DNA from: Amaurobius ferox
Lineage: Eukaryota; Arthropoda; Arachnida; Araneae; Amaurobiidae
Assembly: GCA_951213105.1 (NCBI GenBank)
Contig: OX578150.1
Location: 25,796,022 to 25,860,021 of the forward strand
Direction: 5' to 3'
DNA length: 64,000 nucleotides
Below the pieces are notes generated by a model. That model was not told the origin of the DNA and did not search any database. It saw nothing but the letters and a program-made list of their open reading frames with translations. The translations under genes were made by a program, and so were the position numbers. This document shows positions 48,306 through 60,804 of the stretch, in pieces. Every line of letters begins with the position of its first letter. The stretch's first letter is position 1.

Positions 48306-49069
48306 TCTGTGGAGACGATATCTCACGAACGAATGGAGCGATTCGAATAAAATTTGTACAAAAATCACAATCCGTAAATACTGGAAGCCTATTGTTTTTA
48401 AACGCAATCGAATGTTCAGAACCCCACAAAATTTTCGAGTGAAATTTTAAAAAAATCATCAAAAAATAAAAACCTTTAATAAAGTTACACAAATAGGCAT
48501 TTCTTATCTAATTTTTCCTTAGAAAACGATTGACATAAACTTTAGAACGCTAGCACGAACCGTTCTCGAGATATTGCACATGTTTCAAATAAATTTACAA
48601 AAAAAATTACATAAATTAAAAAAAAATGTATTAACTGTTGAGAAACATGTTCACTTTTCATATGTAATATCATGCGAAAAATTTGGTGACATCATTCTCG
48701 TGGATCTAGCTCGTTCCATTCATAAGAAAAGATACTTTGAGTAATACTTTTGTATTTGAACGCCAATAGTCATTTATCTGCTATAAGGATAACTTATTTC
48801 TCCGTCCATAATGCTTGGCGAGATTTTGGCGACGAATTTAGCGGAATGTTGCCAACTTCGCGACTTTTTTAAATATTACCAAATTAACGAAAATCTCGCC
48901 AAATGGATAAAAATGACGCTAAATCGATGAAAATTACTACTAATTAACGAAAATTCAATATCTTGGAAAGAATATAAGTATCTACTATCAGAATAACCTA
49001 TTGTTTTTGCTGTAAAAGTAGTAAATTCATTGCATTATATAAGGAAAGTCATGTGTTGCCTACATCAGA
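48102..49069 (-). mobile_element. Element B, copy 9
   Basis: Complete minus-strand copy with terminal hairpin at 48102, two (TG)n runs of which the second is long (48258-48302), diverged palindrome block (CCAACTTCGCGAC) and 5' end at 49069. Confidence 0.92.
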
Positions 49070-49885
49070 TTTTTTAATTTCAAACTATTTTGAAGGAGTT
49101 TTATTTCCACGTCATTCGTGCAAAACAATTTCGGCTCTATCGAACTACAACCATTGCAATTTGTTTTTTATTTTGAAGTATATTATAACCTAAGTGCTCC
49201 TCAACTGGAATACAAGTGCATGAAGCTTCGAGTGGGCATCTTGAACGATTTTTTTTTTTTACTTATCCGTCATTGCTGAAGAAAAATAACACGACAAAAT
49301 GGAATTTTTCGACAAAAATTATGTTTCTACGCTCAAGCGAGGAAATTAATATAATATTTATTAATAACTCCACGCATGAGTGGCTCGCCGATTTCTACGG
49401 CGAGCTCAACGCCATCTTTGCAGCAGGTACAATAGCAGTTTTCCTCGGTCGACGATGGGCGACTAATTGCGACATACAGTTCTAATGACGTCAACACTTG
49501 AGATTACGACACACGGCCAGACTACCTGTATTACATTAATTAATGTTGACTTAAGGATTCCTGGTCAGAGTGCATGCATGGCTTATGAGCAAGAGTCCTC
49601 AACTTTGAAAGAATCGCTCTAGGATTACTGATTGCCGCCAAGAGCGCAATTGGTTAAACGTAGAACGATTCTTCTGCTGACGGTTGCGGTGGTGAATGTT
49701 AGGGATGATAAGTTGTGGTAATTATTTCTCTAGGAGTGCAATTCTAAACGAATTATTCATAGGTCATGAGCAACATTTATTATGAATAATAGACTATAAT
49801 AATAGATTACGATAGTTTGCGCCAATTAAAATCATGTTACAATGTGAGTTACTTCAATATAAATTCCATACAGTGCTCCCGAGAA
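49070..49885. other. Unassigned stretch
   Basis: An 89-codon open frame at 49216-49485 reads through a poly-T run and has no recognisable domain. Nothing else seen. Confidence 0.4.
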
Positions 49886-50128
49886 CATCCTGAAGCACTC
49901 CAATAATTTTGTAAGGCAAGTACACGTTAGGTCAGTTCCCGACCGTCCAAACAGTTACCTATACACCTTTCTGGTAGGTCGGACGGTCTGGGTTTCAACA
50001 ACAACAACGTTAGGTCAGTTAACCTGATTCGTGTTCAGAGTGAACGCATGGCTTATGAAGAAGACTGTAGTAAAGTGACCATGCCGTATCGAATAACATG
50101 GATTGCAGCGCCACTAGCGGAGAATTAA
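49886..50128. repeat. Diverged dispersed repeat K, copy 2, split by a SINE fragment
   Basis: Order of blocks as in 6707-6850 (AATAATTTTGTAAGG, ACGTTAGGTC, GTAAAGTGACCATG, GATTGCAGCGCC). The SINE fragment at 49938-50006 sits within ACGTTAGGTCAGTT. Confidence 0.55.
49938..50006 (+). mobile_element. 5'-truncated SINE S1, copy 5
   Basis: Only the last ~69 bp of S1 (GACCGTCCAAACAGTTACC to the (CAA)n tail), with a perfect 14-bp target duplication ACGTTAGGTCAGTT at 49924-49937 and 50007-50020. A genuine short insertion rather than decay. Confidence 0.93.
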
Positions 50129-50130
50129 AC

Positions 50131-50994
50131 AAGAAAGATCAATCATGTATAAAGCATTGATTATGAAACACTTTCCAACTTCAATGCAATTTTATACAAC
50201 ATCTCTAAAGTGCGATACATTCCTCTGTAATATTTTTAAAATTATCACAATACTACATTAATTTATTATATTTGAAAACGTCATCGAAGAAAATGAATTT
50301 CATTCAAATGGCGTCATCGGAATATAAATCGCCTCTATATAAAAGCAGCATTTCATTCATAAACATTTTTCCAATCGTTTCATTCATCACAATACTATAA
50401 TAATATATTTTATTTAAAAATTTGAAAAATTGTTATCTACCATATTTATTTTAAAATGTGAAACCTTTCTAATATATAAAATAATTAAACTCTTGGAAAG
50501 ATATTTATTATATAATATATCTCTTTTTTCTTTCTGGAGGATATAATGAGAGTCAAAATTTAATTGACTTTGTTTTTCTCCCTATATTAAATAATTTTTA
50601 TTTAAAAAACTACCTAACATATTTTACTGAAATTTTTTTTATATATTTTATGGGATAATTTGAATATTTACTAAAATTTTCGAAGCAATTTGTGAATTTT
50701 AAATTTGCTTAAATAATGTTTGAAACATTAGGTTCCATAGGGTTCATATGTATTTCATTTTTTCAACCCGGGTTCAATAAAAAACTAATTGGGAGATATT
50801 ATTCATTTATATTCCCATAGGTACCACAGACCGTCTGAAAAACATACTAAAATTTCATTTTGATAAAGTCATTTTTACGGCAGTTATCGTGCTAACGGAC
50901 AGACAGACAGAATGAACAAAGTCATAAACGCTTTCAACTATGTTGTAAAGTGTTAACAAAGTCATAAACACTTTCAACTATGTTGCAAAGTGTT
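50131..50994 (+). mobile_element. Element D, copy 3, with duplicated 3' end
   Basis: Starts AAGATCAATCATGTATAAAG, ATGATTATGAAACACTTTCC-like start (GATTATGAAACACTTTCC), AACCCGGGTT at 50767, CAGACAGACAG at 50900, then two copies of the ~40-bp 3' end (AACAAAGTCATAAAC...AAAGTGTT) ending at 50954 and 50994. Confidence 0.85.
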
Positions 50995-51905
50995 AAAAAA
51001 ATAGGAGAACAAACTTATCAACAAAGCGAGATAGATGGGAAAAGCCAATTACAAAGTTGTAAAGGATTGTATAAATCAACAGGAATAAACACGAAGAATA
51101 GACGTATTATGGAGGCCATAAATCTCGTACTTGATAAAAAGTAGTATCATCAGGGTTTCTAATAAGGTGGCACCTGAAATGCTCGACAAAGTAAGTGATA
51201 ATATTCTTTCGGGAATTTAAATGTGTATTGTCTCTGAAACAGGGCATTTCAAATAGGATATGCATTAGATTATTGTGTAGATAAATGTTGTTTATTTTAA
51301 CATACCTGAATAACACAGCAATTTGTCGATGTGTCAAGTAAATATCTAGTTATAGTTTTATTGTCAATTCTAGCTAATTAGATAATGCTCTTCAAAATTG
51401 TAATTGACTTTTTTAGATTATCTCTCTTTCTTACTGAATCGGTATCCAAAGTTTTTAAATTATCCTCTAGGGGGCGCTTTTAACTTTCATTCGAGCGGGT
51501 ATGATCACTTTACTATAGATAGACTTCACGTATACACTCACGGACCTTTTCATATACAGGTATAGAGGTGCTTGAACACTATAGACATTACTATTCGAAT
51601 TTTAGTCCAGGAGCACCCACCATGTATAAATCTATTAAAAACTTCCAATTCGGATTTTCGACTGTATTCCAAAACTATCTTCACATTACACAAGGTATGT
51701 GGGAAATAATATACTTTGTTGCAAAAAAAATATATATGTAATAAGTAAGTAATTGAGCTACAGCCGCGAAACTCGTCACGTATGTATCATTTGAGGAGAT
51801 AAAAAATGATTAGAAATTAGGGGAAACAAAAACGCTTTATTAAGAAATGGTTGCAACAAGAAAATGACATTTTAGTAAGTGGTAAATATTCTCTCTTGGC
51901 ATATA
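50995..51905. other. Unassigned stretch
   Basis: About 900 bp. A GGGGGCGC segment followed by TATGATCACTTTACTATAG near 51470-51520 resembles, inverted, part of repeat K. No gene recognised. Confidence 0.4.
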
Positions 51906-52756
51906 CAGGGTGTCCCAAAAAGGTTGAAACGCGCTTTAATTCTTTACCCGTTGGAGATAAGTGGGCAATGTAAATTGCAAAAATGTTGAAAGTAAAGTAG
52001 GAAATAAGACTACGTTAATGAAATAGTCCTCCCATTCATTTTCAAAAAGAGACACTTTTTAAATTTTTATACGACCCCCTTAGACAAAATGGGGCAATCA
52101 GAAAATTTTTATTTTTAATGCAACAAGATCATTAAAAAAACAGCATATCTGTATCTTTAAAATCAATTGAATTATGATAAAGGAAAATATCTGACTTATG
52201 CTACTTTTCCGTACCATGTGAAAGACTGTTTCATCAGTGAAAATAGGGATCATAAACACATTGACGATGAAAATTGTGTAGATCAAAAATACGTTAATAT
52301 GTGTCAAAATTTTTTATCACAAATGCATCTAAATAAAGCATTACACAGACAGAGATCCTGTAAAGCAGTGGTACTTACTACGTATGTATCCTATGTATTA
52401 TCATCCGGTTTTATCCTTTTTGTGATATGTCACAAATTTACATTCTAATTTGATATAGGGCCCCCATTCATAATGTTCAATTAAATATAACTCGCTCAAT
52501 TTTAAAGATACAGATATTCGGTTTTTTTCAATGATCTTCTTGTATTAAAAATAAACATTTTCTGATTGAGAAAATTGTCTAAGGGGGTCGTATAAAAATG
52601 TAAGAAGTGCAATTTTTTGAAAATTAGTGGGCGAATTATTTCATTAACGTAGTTTTGCTTCCCACCCTACTTTCAAGATTTTTTCAATTTACATTGCCCA
52701 CTTATCTCCAACAGGTTAAAAATTAAAGCGGGTTTTAATATTTTTGGGACACCCTG
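51906..52756. mobile_element. Long-TIR MITE E, copy 2
   Basis: CAGGGTGTCCCAAAAA...TTTTGGGACACCCTG bounded by TATA. Arms are complementary for over 200 bp (GTTGGAGATAAGTGGGCAATG inverted near 52690). A 93-codon open frame inside (52167-52448) spans the arm/centre and is not convincing. It abuts the Tc1 relic 2. Confidence 0.92.
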
Positions 52757-52759
52757 TAT

Positions 52760-53985
52760 ATAAGCCGATGTTCGGTACGGCATATGGTCCATTAAGTTGT
52801 TTATGTCCCTCTGCGGAAGATTCTGCAATATACGTTGCCAGTGGTACTCTAAGAAGACTGCAATTGCAGTCCCAGATGTGTTCTATTGATGACAGTCTGA
52901 GGATCTGGATGGCCATGGGAGGGAATTAAATCATCGAAGACACAGTTGAAAAAGCCGTGCAGTATGTGGTCGAGCGTTATCATGTTGGTAAATAAAATCT
53001 GGGCGGTTTGACCGCATAGGTAGAACAGTCAGCTACTGAATATCGTGGACATACAAGCGAGCCGGCAAATTCTTCTTCGAACCAGGCCGTTCGGCCTATC
53101 CAAAGGTGCAATGTATTGGTTTGGAAGGCCGGGACAGTTGTACCAAATTTAGACCGGAATCTAACTGGAGCAGCATTTACAGAAACTGTACCCTCCTTCT
53201 CCTACCACTAACCCCTCGGAAGGACTTACGGATTCACATATTTAACGTGCCCGTATTCCTCGTGAACAAGGGGACAGTTTGGGCAGAGTCGGGAATCGAA
53301 CTTGGGGCGTCCAAGTGCAATTCCCGCGCGTTAACCACTGGGCTGTCTCATCCCTGAGCCGTCATATTAGCTTGCAGCACACATCTGGAATAGATCGTCT
53401 GTCCCACGAGATGACTCCCCTGACTGTTATACCACGTGTGATGGCAGTGTGTCGATCGACAACAAATGCGGGATCGGAACTCTGGCCAGGCCTCCTCCTC
53501 ACCCGTATGCGGATGTCATCAGCACCGAGAGCAATACGGGATTCGCCGCTAATGACAACATGGCTGTAAATTGGACACTTTCCAGTCTGACCGAGCTCGG
53601 AAGCAAATCGGACGACTCTATCTAGGTTGAGATGCCAATGGTAGGTGCCTTAATGGACGTAGCACCTAATCCCACCTTCTGCCAGCCCTCTCGAATTGTG
53701 CCCCTTGATGCAGGGAGCGTGGAGGATGGTAAATGCCGTCAAATGGCTGATAGCGACGCCATTAGTGTGGACGTCACTACTCTTCTAACTGCACAATCCT
53801 ATCGAGCAGTTGTCTGTCTGGTGTGTCCTCTGCGACGATTACATGAGAAACTAATATAGCGCTCCGCCCAGGATGGTAATTGGTACGTTTGCTGGACCAA
53901 TCAGCTTTCCTTAGGCCCATGATGCGACTGCTTTCAAAATGCGATAATTGTTTGTAGCGCCATCGAGTACGTCTCAAAGGCATCT
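52760..53985 (-). pseudogene. Tc1-like transposase relic 2, split by a SINE
   Basis: Minus strand, in order: MPLRRTRWRYKQLSHFESSR (N-terminal DNA-binding start, about 53920-53985), frameshifted middle, ESRIALGADDIRIRVRRRPG and HTAITRGITVRG (catalytic core, about 53430-53530), then beyond the SINE HDNARPHTA (about 52950), LPWPSRSSD and LMDHMPYRT (52790-52920). These are recognisable blocks of the full Tc1 transposase. Stops, at least two frame changes and the SINE at 53061-53356 make it dead. Confidence 0.88.
53061..53356 (-). mobile_element. tRNA-derived SINE S1, copy 6 (diverged), in Tc1 relic
   Basis: Older minus-strand S1: tail reads TTCTTCTTCGAACCAGGCCG, body conserved in outline (CCTCGGAAGGACTTACGG), tRNA head with GTTAACCACTGGGC at 53330. 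Tc1 coding continues on both sides; possible duplication GAGCCG at about 53049 and 53356. Confidence 0.82.
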
Positions 53986-54237
53986 TTGTACCAAATTGCA
54001 GTATCAAAGCAGAAAATTTAGTTCCAATTGCCCGTGAGTGAGAACATCGGTCGTTTTAAATGCTGCATGATGCATCGTTCTCATGCGCGCTGCATTGCAG
54101 TATAACACCATTGGCGCTGACAGTTTGATCATTTGTATAACATTTAAACCGACATTTACTTGCCGACTTTTGCGGCTGTAGCTGAATTTTTTATGGGTGC
54201 ATATATTTTCTGCAACAGTGTATTTCATGAATGGAAA

Positions 54238-54700
54238 ATGCTACAAAAAAATCTGCAAAGCACTAAAGTTCCTCTCTCAAATCACTATTGCTACACCTCT
54301 GAAAATAACCTCTTTAAATCTGATAAAAATATACCCCTAAACCCTTATACGTTGGATAATAAAAAGTCCGTAAAGTTCTTCCCTGCTTTGATATACGATC
54401 GAACAAAATGAAACACGTGGAACGAATTTCGAACAGAAAAGGGTCTTCTTCCAGTTTCTTTCCTCGAATGTCGCTAAAAGAAAAGTTCGAGATTTTTTTT
54501 TTCTTTTGGAAATCTTTATTTTTTGAGAAAAGGGCGGTTGGTTAAAATTTGAGTGTATTAAAGGCACTAACTGCTTTGATCTTGTTACTTCCGCCTGGTT
54601 TATTCAATACATAAGGCGAATCTTTGGAGCTGTTTAATATTTATTTAAAAATCGATTTAAGGGATTTATTTTGCTACCTTTACGAAAGGTGTAAAATGTA
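54238..54700 (+). repeat. Dispersed repeat H, copy 1
   Basis: Closely matches 58784-59247 in the same orientation: CTACAAAAAAATCTGCAAA, TATACGATCGAACAAAATGA, AACACGTGGAACGAATTTCG, CTTGTTACTTCCGCCTGG, TTTATTTTGCTACCT. No shared open frame of interest. Confidence 0.8.
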
Positions 54701-55505
54701 AAAGGTGTAATATCGAGGTATAAAATGGTTATGGTAAAAATAATTTGCCCGATATGAGGTTCAAATGTATTCTATGGGGCCCAAACCTCGCTTTCACTAA
54801 ATATTGCAACCACTTTTCATAGCTATCATTTTTTTAAACAAAAAAAAATAATAAAATTAAAATAAATTAAACGTGAACCGCTACGTGCTCGAAAAATTAA
54901 AAGCGCGAAAGTTTCACCGCAGTTAAAAAAATTGATCTAAAAATGAGATCCCAATTTGAATATATTCCTGCGACCGCATATAACGTCAGAATGCAGAGGC
55001 TGATTTAAAAATAAAAAATAAACGTATTTTTTTTTACCACAAATGGTTGGTCTCCAGAGAGTCCCTTTCCTCCCAAAGATAGTGAGCACCGAATTTTTAA
55101 AAATCCCCTTAAGAAGCCGTTGATAATGAGAAGAATCCAAGGTCATCTCTGCTGATTGCAGTGCGAATAGAAACAGAATGTGTTTTGAAATTGAGAAGAT
55201 TGACTCCTTAATTTTATTGTAAAAAATGATCGAATAAAGTCACAAAAAATGGGTTTTTCAGAAGATAAGGAATGGTATTTCATACTTCCAAATATTTAAG
55301 ACAGTACCTCTAAAAGTGTATGCTGAGAGGTAATATTAAAATGAAACTATCGGAAAATTCACGGATTTTTTTAAATACACGTTTTTAGAGGTCTGTTAAG
55401 AAGCGATCGGGCTTCTAGAGTTGACGCGAAATTTATTTGGTTAAAAATAATCGATATCCTAACTGGATTTTTGAAAGAGGAGATAGCTCTTCACGTACCT
55501 TTTGT
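54701..55505. other. Unassigned stretch
   Basis: About 800 bp. A segment near 54740-54830 (TTGCC(C/G)GA(T/C)ATGAGGTT) resembles 61113-61130, so part may belong to repeat H or a neighbour of it. No gene recognised. Confidence 0.4.
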
Positions 55506-56405
55506 TACTTTCCTTATATACATAATGTATAAGGAAAGTATTGTGACGGGTTAAAAATTCGAAATCGAGTTTTCGACGGGAGAGCACGTTTCAAGCATCC
55601 CTGATCACGAATCAAACATTTTTGAAGTGATGTGTGTGTGTGTGTGAAAGTATATGTGTGTGTGTGTCAGTGAGTCTGTGGAGACGATAACTGACGAACG
55701 AATGGACCGATTCGAACCAAATTTAGTACAAAAATCACAATCCGTAAACACTGGAAGCCTATACATAATCGAATGTTCTGAACCCCCCTAAATTTTCGAA
55801 TAAAATTTTGAAAAAATCGTCAAAAAATCAAAACCACTGATAAAGTTACGCAAATAGACATTACTTATGTAATTTTACATTAGAAAACGATTGACATAAA
55901 TTTTAGAACGCTAACATGAACCGTTCTCGAGATATTGCACATTTAAAAAAAAAAAATTATTAAAAAGTCATATAAAATAAAAAAAAAATTCCTATTGAGA
56001 AACATGTTCACCTTTCATATGTAATACCATGCGATAAATTGGGTGATATCATTCTCGTAGATCCAGCTCGTTCCATTCATGAAAAAAGGTACTTTGAGTA
56101 ATACTTTTGTATTTGAACGCCAATAGTCATTTATCTGCTGTAAGAACAACTTATTTCTTCGTTTATAACTCTTGGCGATATTTTGGCGACGAATTTGGCG
56201 GAATGTCGCCCACTTGGCGACTTTTTGAAATGCTGCCAAATTAACGAAAATCTCGCCAAATGGATAAAAATGACGACTAATTGTCGAAAATTCAATATCT
56301 TGGAAAGAATATTAGTATCTACTATAAGAAAAACCTATTTTTTTACTGTAAAAGTAGTAAATTCATTACATTATATAAGGAAAGTCATGTGTTGCCCACA
56401 TCAAA
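55506..56405 (-). mobile_element. Element B, copy 10
   Basis: Complete minus-strand copy: terminal hairpin at 55506, short (TG)n, CGTTCTCGAGATATT, GGCGACGAATTTGGCGG block near 56185, 5' end at 56405 (CACATCAAA, one substitution). Confidence 0.93.
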
Positions 56406-57335
56406 TTTTTTTACTGTCATTTTATAGGTTTTTTTAAAATAAATATTTATATTTTTCTATTTAAATATTTATTTTTACTAAAAATCTATTAAATTTTTCG
56501 AAAGTTTCGAGCAACTCTGGATTGTTAGCTACGCCCCCCCCCCCTAAAAAAAATAATAATAACGCGATTTTCTGTGCCAAGTAGAGGTTTCAGAATTAAC
56601 AAGCAATGCATACAAACGTTATTACAAACAAACATAGTCGATCAGCTTGTAATGGGATAGATTAACCCTAAATGGGAAACAAATGATTTTTTTATAACTT
56701 TTCCTTTTCAATAAAGAAATCCGAGGACTCTTTTTAATGTCAGAGAGTGCAGCATAAACAGGTCAAACCGGGGCACGACTTTCTTAGGCGTCCTGCAATC
56801 TTCAGCGGCTCAATAAAACCTATAGTATTAAATGTTTAAAAGATCTAAACTGCAATGACATATAGCCATTTGTTGTTGTTTGTAGAGATTTAGTGAAATA
56901 TTTTTGACAAAATGCTGCAAGGTTTGACTTGACAACTCTTGTGTGATAATAAAAAATAGTTTTTAAAAACAGTTATTTAAAAAGAAAGACAAAGCTTTCA
57001 AAATCAAGAAATTTCTTAAAATATTTTTTTGAGACGCAAACGAAGAAATTCCATTCATAAGAGACTTATGAATAGAATTTCCAAGTCAAAATAGCTGCTC
57101 AATTCATAGCAAGACCAATAGAGCGTCGTAATAATATAGGTAAGTTTAATTCAAGGATTAAAAACAATAACAGAAGAAAATTTTCTTGTTAAATTCTTTA
57201 ATTAAAAAGTAAACTTTCTACTTCCTATTGCAGAGCTGCATTTTTTATTCAAGCAGGATAACTGGATACATGTTTTTTAGTATATAGGATTTGTAAAGTT
57301 CTGATACCCTCTATAACTATTAAACTTCGTATCGT
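56406..57335. other. Unassigned stretch
   Basis: About 930 bp of AT-rich sequence with a C-run at 56535-56545. GAATTTC...GAAATTC-type inverted words occur near 57046-57080 (GAAATTCCATTCATAAGAG / CTTATGAATAGAATTTC). No gene recognised. Confidence 0.45.
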
Positions 57336-57337
57336 AG

Positions 57338-58178
57338 CGTCAATGAAGTAATGTGTACTTACAGGAAAGCGATTATGCACAGTCGAATGAACGCACGAGT
57401 AGCGCCCCCTAGTGGCGAAATACGAAACTTAAGAAAATCAATTCAGAAACCAACAGATTGAGGCAAAAAAAGTTCAATTACAAAAATTCTGTAACTCCCT
57501 GCGATTCTGCATGCTGTTCGAGATGCAGTTATGTCTCGAATATAGATGTGCTTCGACACTGGTGGACATTTTGAACATTATGTGTACGTAGACTTCCTCA
57601 GCATATTAGTTGCACCGGTATTGCATGAACGGCGTTACGTCTACGTGGTTCTTCTTTGATCTAGACCGACCGACCTACCTGAAAATGTTAGGTATTTGTT
57701 TGGACGGCAAGGAAGTGCTACACAATTTAGACCGGAAACCAGTGGGAGCGGCATGCACAGGGGTCGTACCCTCCTTCTCCTACCACCAACCTCTCAAAAG
57801 GACCTGCGGACCCACATATTTAACGTGTACGTATACCGCGGTTACAGGGGGAAAGTCTGGGCAGAGCTGAGAATCGAACTCGGGTCGTTCGAGTGCAATC
57901 CTCGTGCGATAACCACTGGGCTATCGCGTCCCCGTCTGTGTCGTTATAAATATTTACTACTCTTGCATGTCTGATCTATCTTGTACGTCTTTTTGTTGAA
58001 CCAAGTATCATTTTCAACTAATTAAAAACCGATCATTTTGTAATATAACTTTTTTGTCCATCTCTATTGGTTTCTGAGTTAATTTTCTTAAGTTCCGTAT
58101 TTAACCACTAGGAGCGCTACAAGCACGTTCAATCTATTGAGAATAATCCCTTTTCTGTAAGTACACATTTCTTGACGT
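57338..58178. mobile_element. Long inverted-repeat element J, containing a SINE
   Basis: 57340-57490 and 58035-58178 are inverted copies (AATGTGTACTTACAG, GTTGGTTTCTGA, ATTTTCTTAAGTT, CACTAGG.GCGCTAC in both). Fits a long-TIR element. The interior holds a diverged S1 SINE and little else; ends and target duplication not resolved. Confidence 0.65.
57653..57930 (-). mobile_element. tRNA-derived SINE S1, copy 7 (diverged)
   Basis: Older minus-strand S1: TAGACCGACCGACCTACC, ATTTAGACCGGAAACCAGTG, AACCTCTCAAAAGGAC, head with CGATAACCACTGGGCTATCG. Approximate duplication CGTCTACGTGG / CGTCTGTGTCG. Confidence 0.82.
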
Positions 58179-58228
58179 TACTATAATCGATTTAAAAATT
58201 ATAAGGGGTATTACAAATCTTAATACAC

Positions 58229-58500
58229 AGACCTTATATACTTCTTACACAGGCCTTATATACTTCTTATACAGACATTATATACTTCTTACACAGACCT
58301 TATATACTTCTTGCACAGACCGTATATACTTCTTACACAGACCTTATATACTTCTTACACAGACCTTATATACTTCTTATACAGACCTTATATACTTCTT
58401 ACACAGACCTTATATTCTTCTTACACAGACCTTATATTCTTCTTACACAGACCTTATATACTTCTTATACAGACATTATATACAGACCTTATACTTATTT
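58229..58500. repeat. 22-bp minisatellite
   Basis: About 12 units of CTTATATACTTCTTACACAG plus AC, with single-base variants (ATAC for ACAC, TTCTTC for ACTTC). Continuous open reading on the plus strand is a by-product. Confidence 0.95.
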
Positions 58501-58783
58501 CTCAGCTGTTCGTTAAACTGATCTAAACCTTTGGGTGAGCTAGACGGTCTGGGTTCTTCAGTACTCATATACAATAACTCACAAACATTATAATATACAC
58601 ACACAAACATCGCCTTGCGATTAGAGTTCAAGGACCTTATATACAGTATAAATATACCAGACGTTTCAAAGAGTATTAATATACCAGACGTTTCAATTTT
58701 AAATTTTCAGCTATATTCCAACACTTTACCTACATATTATTCAGTGTATGTAGAAAATACACCACACAAATATTTTATGAATA

Positions 58784-59247
58784 AAAACGCTACAAAAAAA
58801 AATCTGCAAACCACTTAAAATTTCTCCCTCAAATCGCCATCACTACCTTTTGAAAATCACCTGTTTAAACAGGATAAAATATACCCCCAAACCTTTATAC
58901 TTTGGATAATAAAAAGCCCGTGAAGTTCTCTCTACTTTGATATACGATCGGACAAAATGAAACACGTGGAACGAATTTCGAACGAAAAAAAAAAAAGGGG
59001 GGGGGGGGGGGTCTCCTTCCAGTTCCTTTCCACGAAATTGTCGATTAGGTTTTTGTTGTTTTGGAAATCTTTATTTTTCGTGGAAAGTACGTTTGGTTAA
59101 AATTAAAGTGTGTTAAAAGATGTGAACTGTTTTGGTCTTGTTACTTCCGCCTGGTTTATTTAAATACAGGAAGGCGATTCTTTGGATCTGGAAAATATTT
59201 ATTTAAAAACCGATGTAATGTATTTATTTTGCTACCTGTACGAAGAT
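58784..59247 (+). repeat. Dispersed repeat H, copy 2
   Basis: Second copy of the 54238-54700 repeat. It holds an added A-run plus G-run (58987-59011) where copy 1 reads ACAGAAAAGGGTC. Confidence 0.8.
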
Positions 59248-59267
59248 TAAGTTGAAGACTCCACTTT

Positions 59268-59384
59268 GATGATAAGAGTTTGCAATGTCGTCTCTGTAGT
59301 TCCACGGTATAGCGTCGACTGACCAGTTCAGAGATCCAGGGTTCGATTCCCAATTGAGGCAGCAAGGATCTTTACAACGGCGCC
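59268..59384 (+). mobile_element. tRNA-derived SINE S2, copy 1
   Basis: A box TGTAGTTCCACGG, B box GGGTTCGATTCC, then GGCAGCAAGGATCTTTACAA. Shares its whole length, including the lead GCAATGTCGT, with 60805-60921. Distinct from S1. Confidence 0.7.
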
Positions 59385-59773
59385 CGAACAAATCAACCCT
59401 GTAAGTTAGTGCAAAAGATATCGGAGGTCTGAAGACCCCAGACCGCGCGACTCACATAGTGGGTTTAGAGTAGCTAGCTACACGGCCGGGAAAGGATACC
59501 TCCTGCACTCAGGAGGCACCCAAGGTCTACCATCCCGCCAAACGAACATTTATTTAGATCTAAAAAGACAACAATTGATGAAAAATATTGTGATTAAACA
59601 GACAGATTTACATTATATTTGAACTTGATGTCGGAGGTCTGAAAGTGATCCTAGTACGGATTTAGTGGACTCTGGAATATTGAGCGTCGATTTCAAATTC
59701 AGATATAGACCAAGCAGGATACTAACCTGAGTAAAAATAGTAGTAACAGAAGGCCAACCTGAGGTAAAAAAAA
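59385..59773. other. Unassigned stretch
   Basis: Possibly the body of SINE S2 in its first part (GGAGGTCTGAAGACCCCAGACC near 59424; TCGGAGGTCTGAAAG recurs at 59631). No gene recognised. Confidence 0.4.
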
Positions 59774-60725
59774 TCTGATGTGGGCAACACATGACTTTCC
59801 TTATATAATGTAATGAATTTACTACTTTTACAGTAAAAACATAGGTTTTTCTTATAGTAGATACTAATATTCTTTCCAAGATATTGAATTTTCGACAATT
59901 AGTCGTCATTTTCATTGATTTAGCGTCATTTTTATCCATTTGGCGAGATTTTCGTTAATTTGGCAGCATTTTAAAAAGTCGCCAAGTTGGCGACATTCCG
60001 CCAAATTCGTCGCCAAAATCTCGCCAAGCGTTATGGACGAAGAAATAAGTTGTTCTTACAGCAGATAAATGGCTATTGGCGTTCAAATACAAAAGTATTA
60101 CTCAAAGTATCTTTTTTCATGAATGGAACGAGTTAGATCCACGAGAATGATGTCACCCAATTTATCGCATGGTATGACATATGAAAAGTGAACATGTTTC
60201 TCAATAGGAAATATTTTTGTTTTCATTTTATATGACTTTTTCATAATTTTTTTGAAAAATGTGCCATATCTCGAGAACGGTTCATGTTAGCGTTCTAAAA
60301 TTTATGTCAATCGTTTTCTAATGAAAAATTACATAAGAAATGTCTATTTGCGTAACTTTATTTGTGGTTTTGATTTTTTGACGATTTTTTCAAAATTTTA
60401 TTCGAAAATTTAGGGGAGTTCTGAACCTTCGATTACGTATAAAAACAATAGGCTTCCAGTGTTTACGGATTGTAATTTTTGTACTAAATTTGGTTCGAAT
60501 CGGTCCATTCGTTCATCAGTTATCGTCTCCACTGACTCACTGACACACACACACACACACACATACACATACTTTCACACACACACACACACACAGACAT
60601 CACTTCAAAAGTGTTTGATTCGCGATCAGGGATGCTTGAAACGTGCTCTCCCGTCGAAAACTCGATTTCGAATTTTCGACCCCGTCACAATACTTTCCTT
60701 ATACATTATGTATATAAGGAAAGTA
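59774..60725 (+). mobile_element. Element B, copy 11
   Basis: Complete: ATGTGGGCAACACAT hairpin, ACTTTCCTTATATA, GTCGCCAAGTTGGCGAC near 59978, TATCTCGAGAACGG, (CA)n 60543-60595 with a TACACATACTTTC interruption, terminal hairpin ending at 60725. Confidence 0.94.
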
Positions 60726-60804
60726 ATAGCAGGAGGTGATCAGTCAGATTGTCAGTTTCCCGCCAATCTGACATTAGAGGGTGGAGAATGTATTGTCCAA
60801 TTCG

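Noticed and set aside
49216..49485. 89-codon open frame as a host gene
   Set aside because: Reads through a T-run, has no domain or splice context, and no relative in the window.
52167..52448. 93-codon frame inside MITE E2
   Set aside because: Spans arm and centre of a fold-back element and is not kept in E1 or E3.
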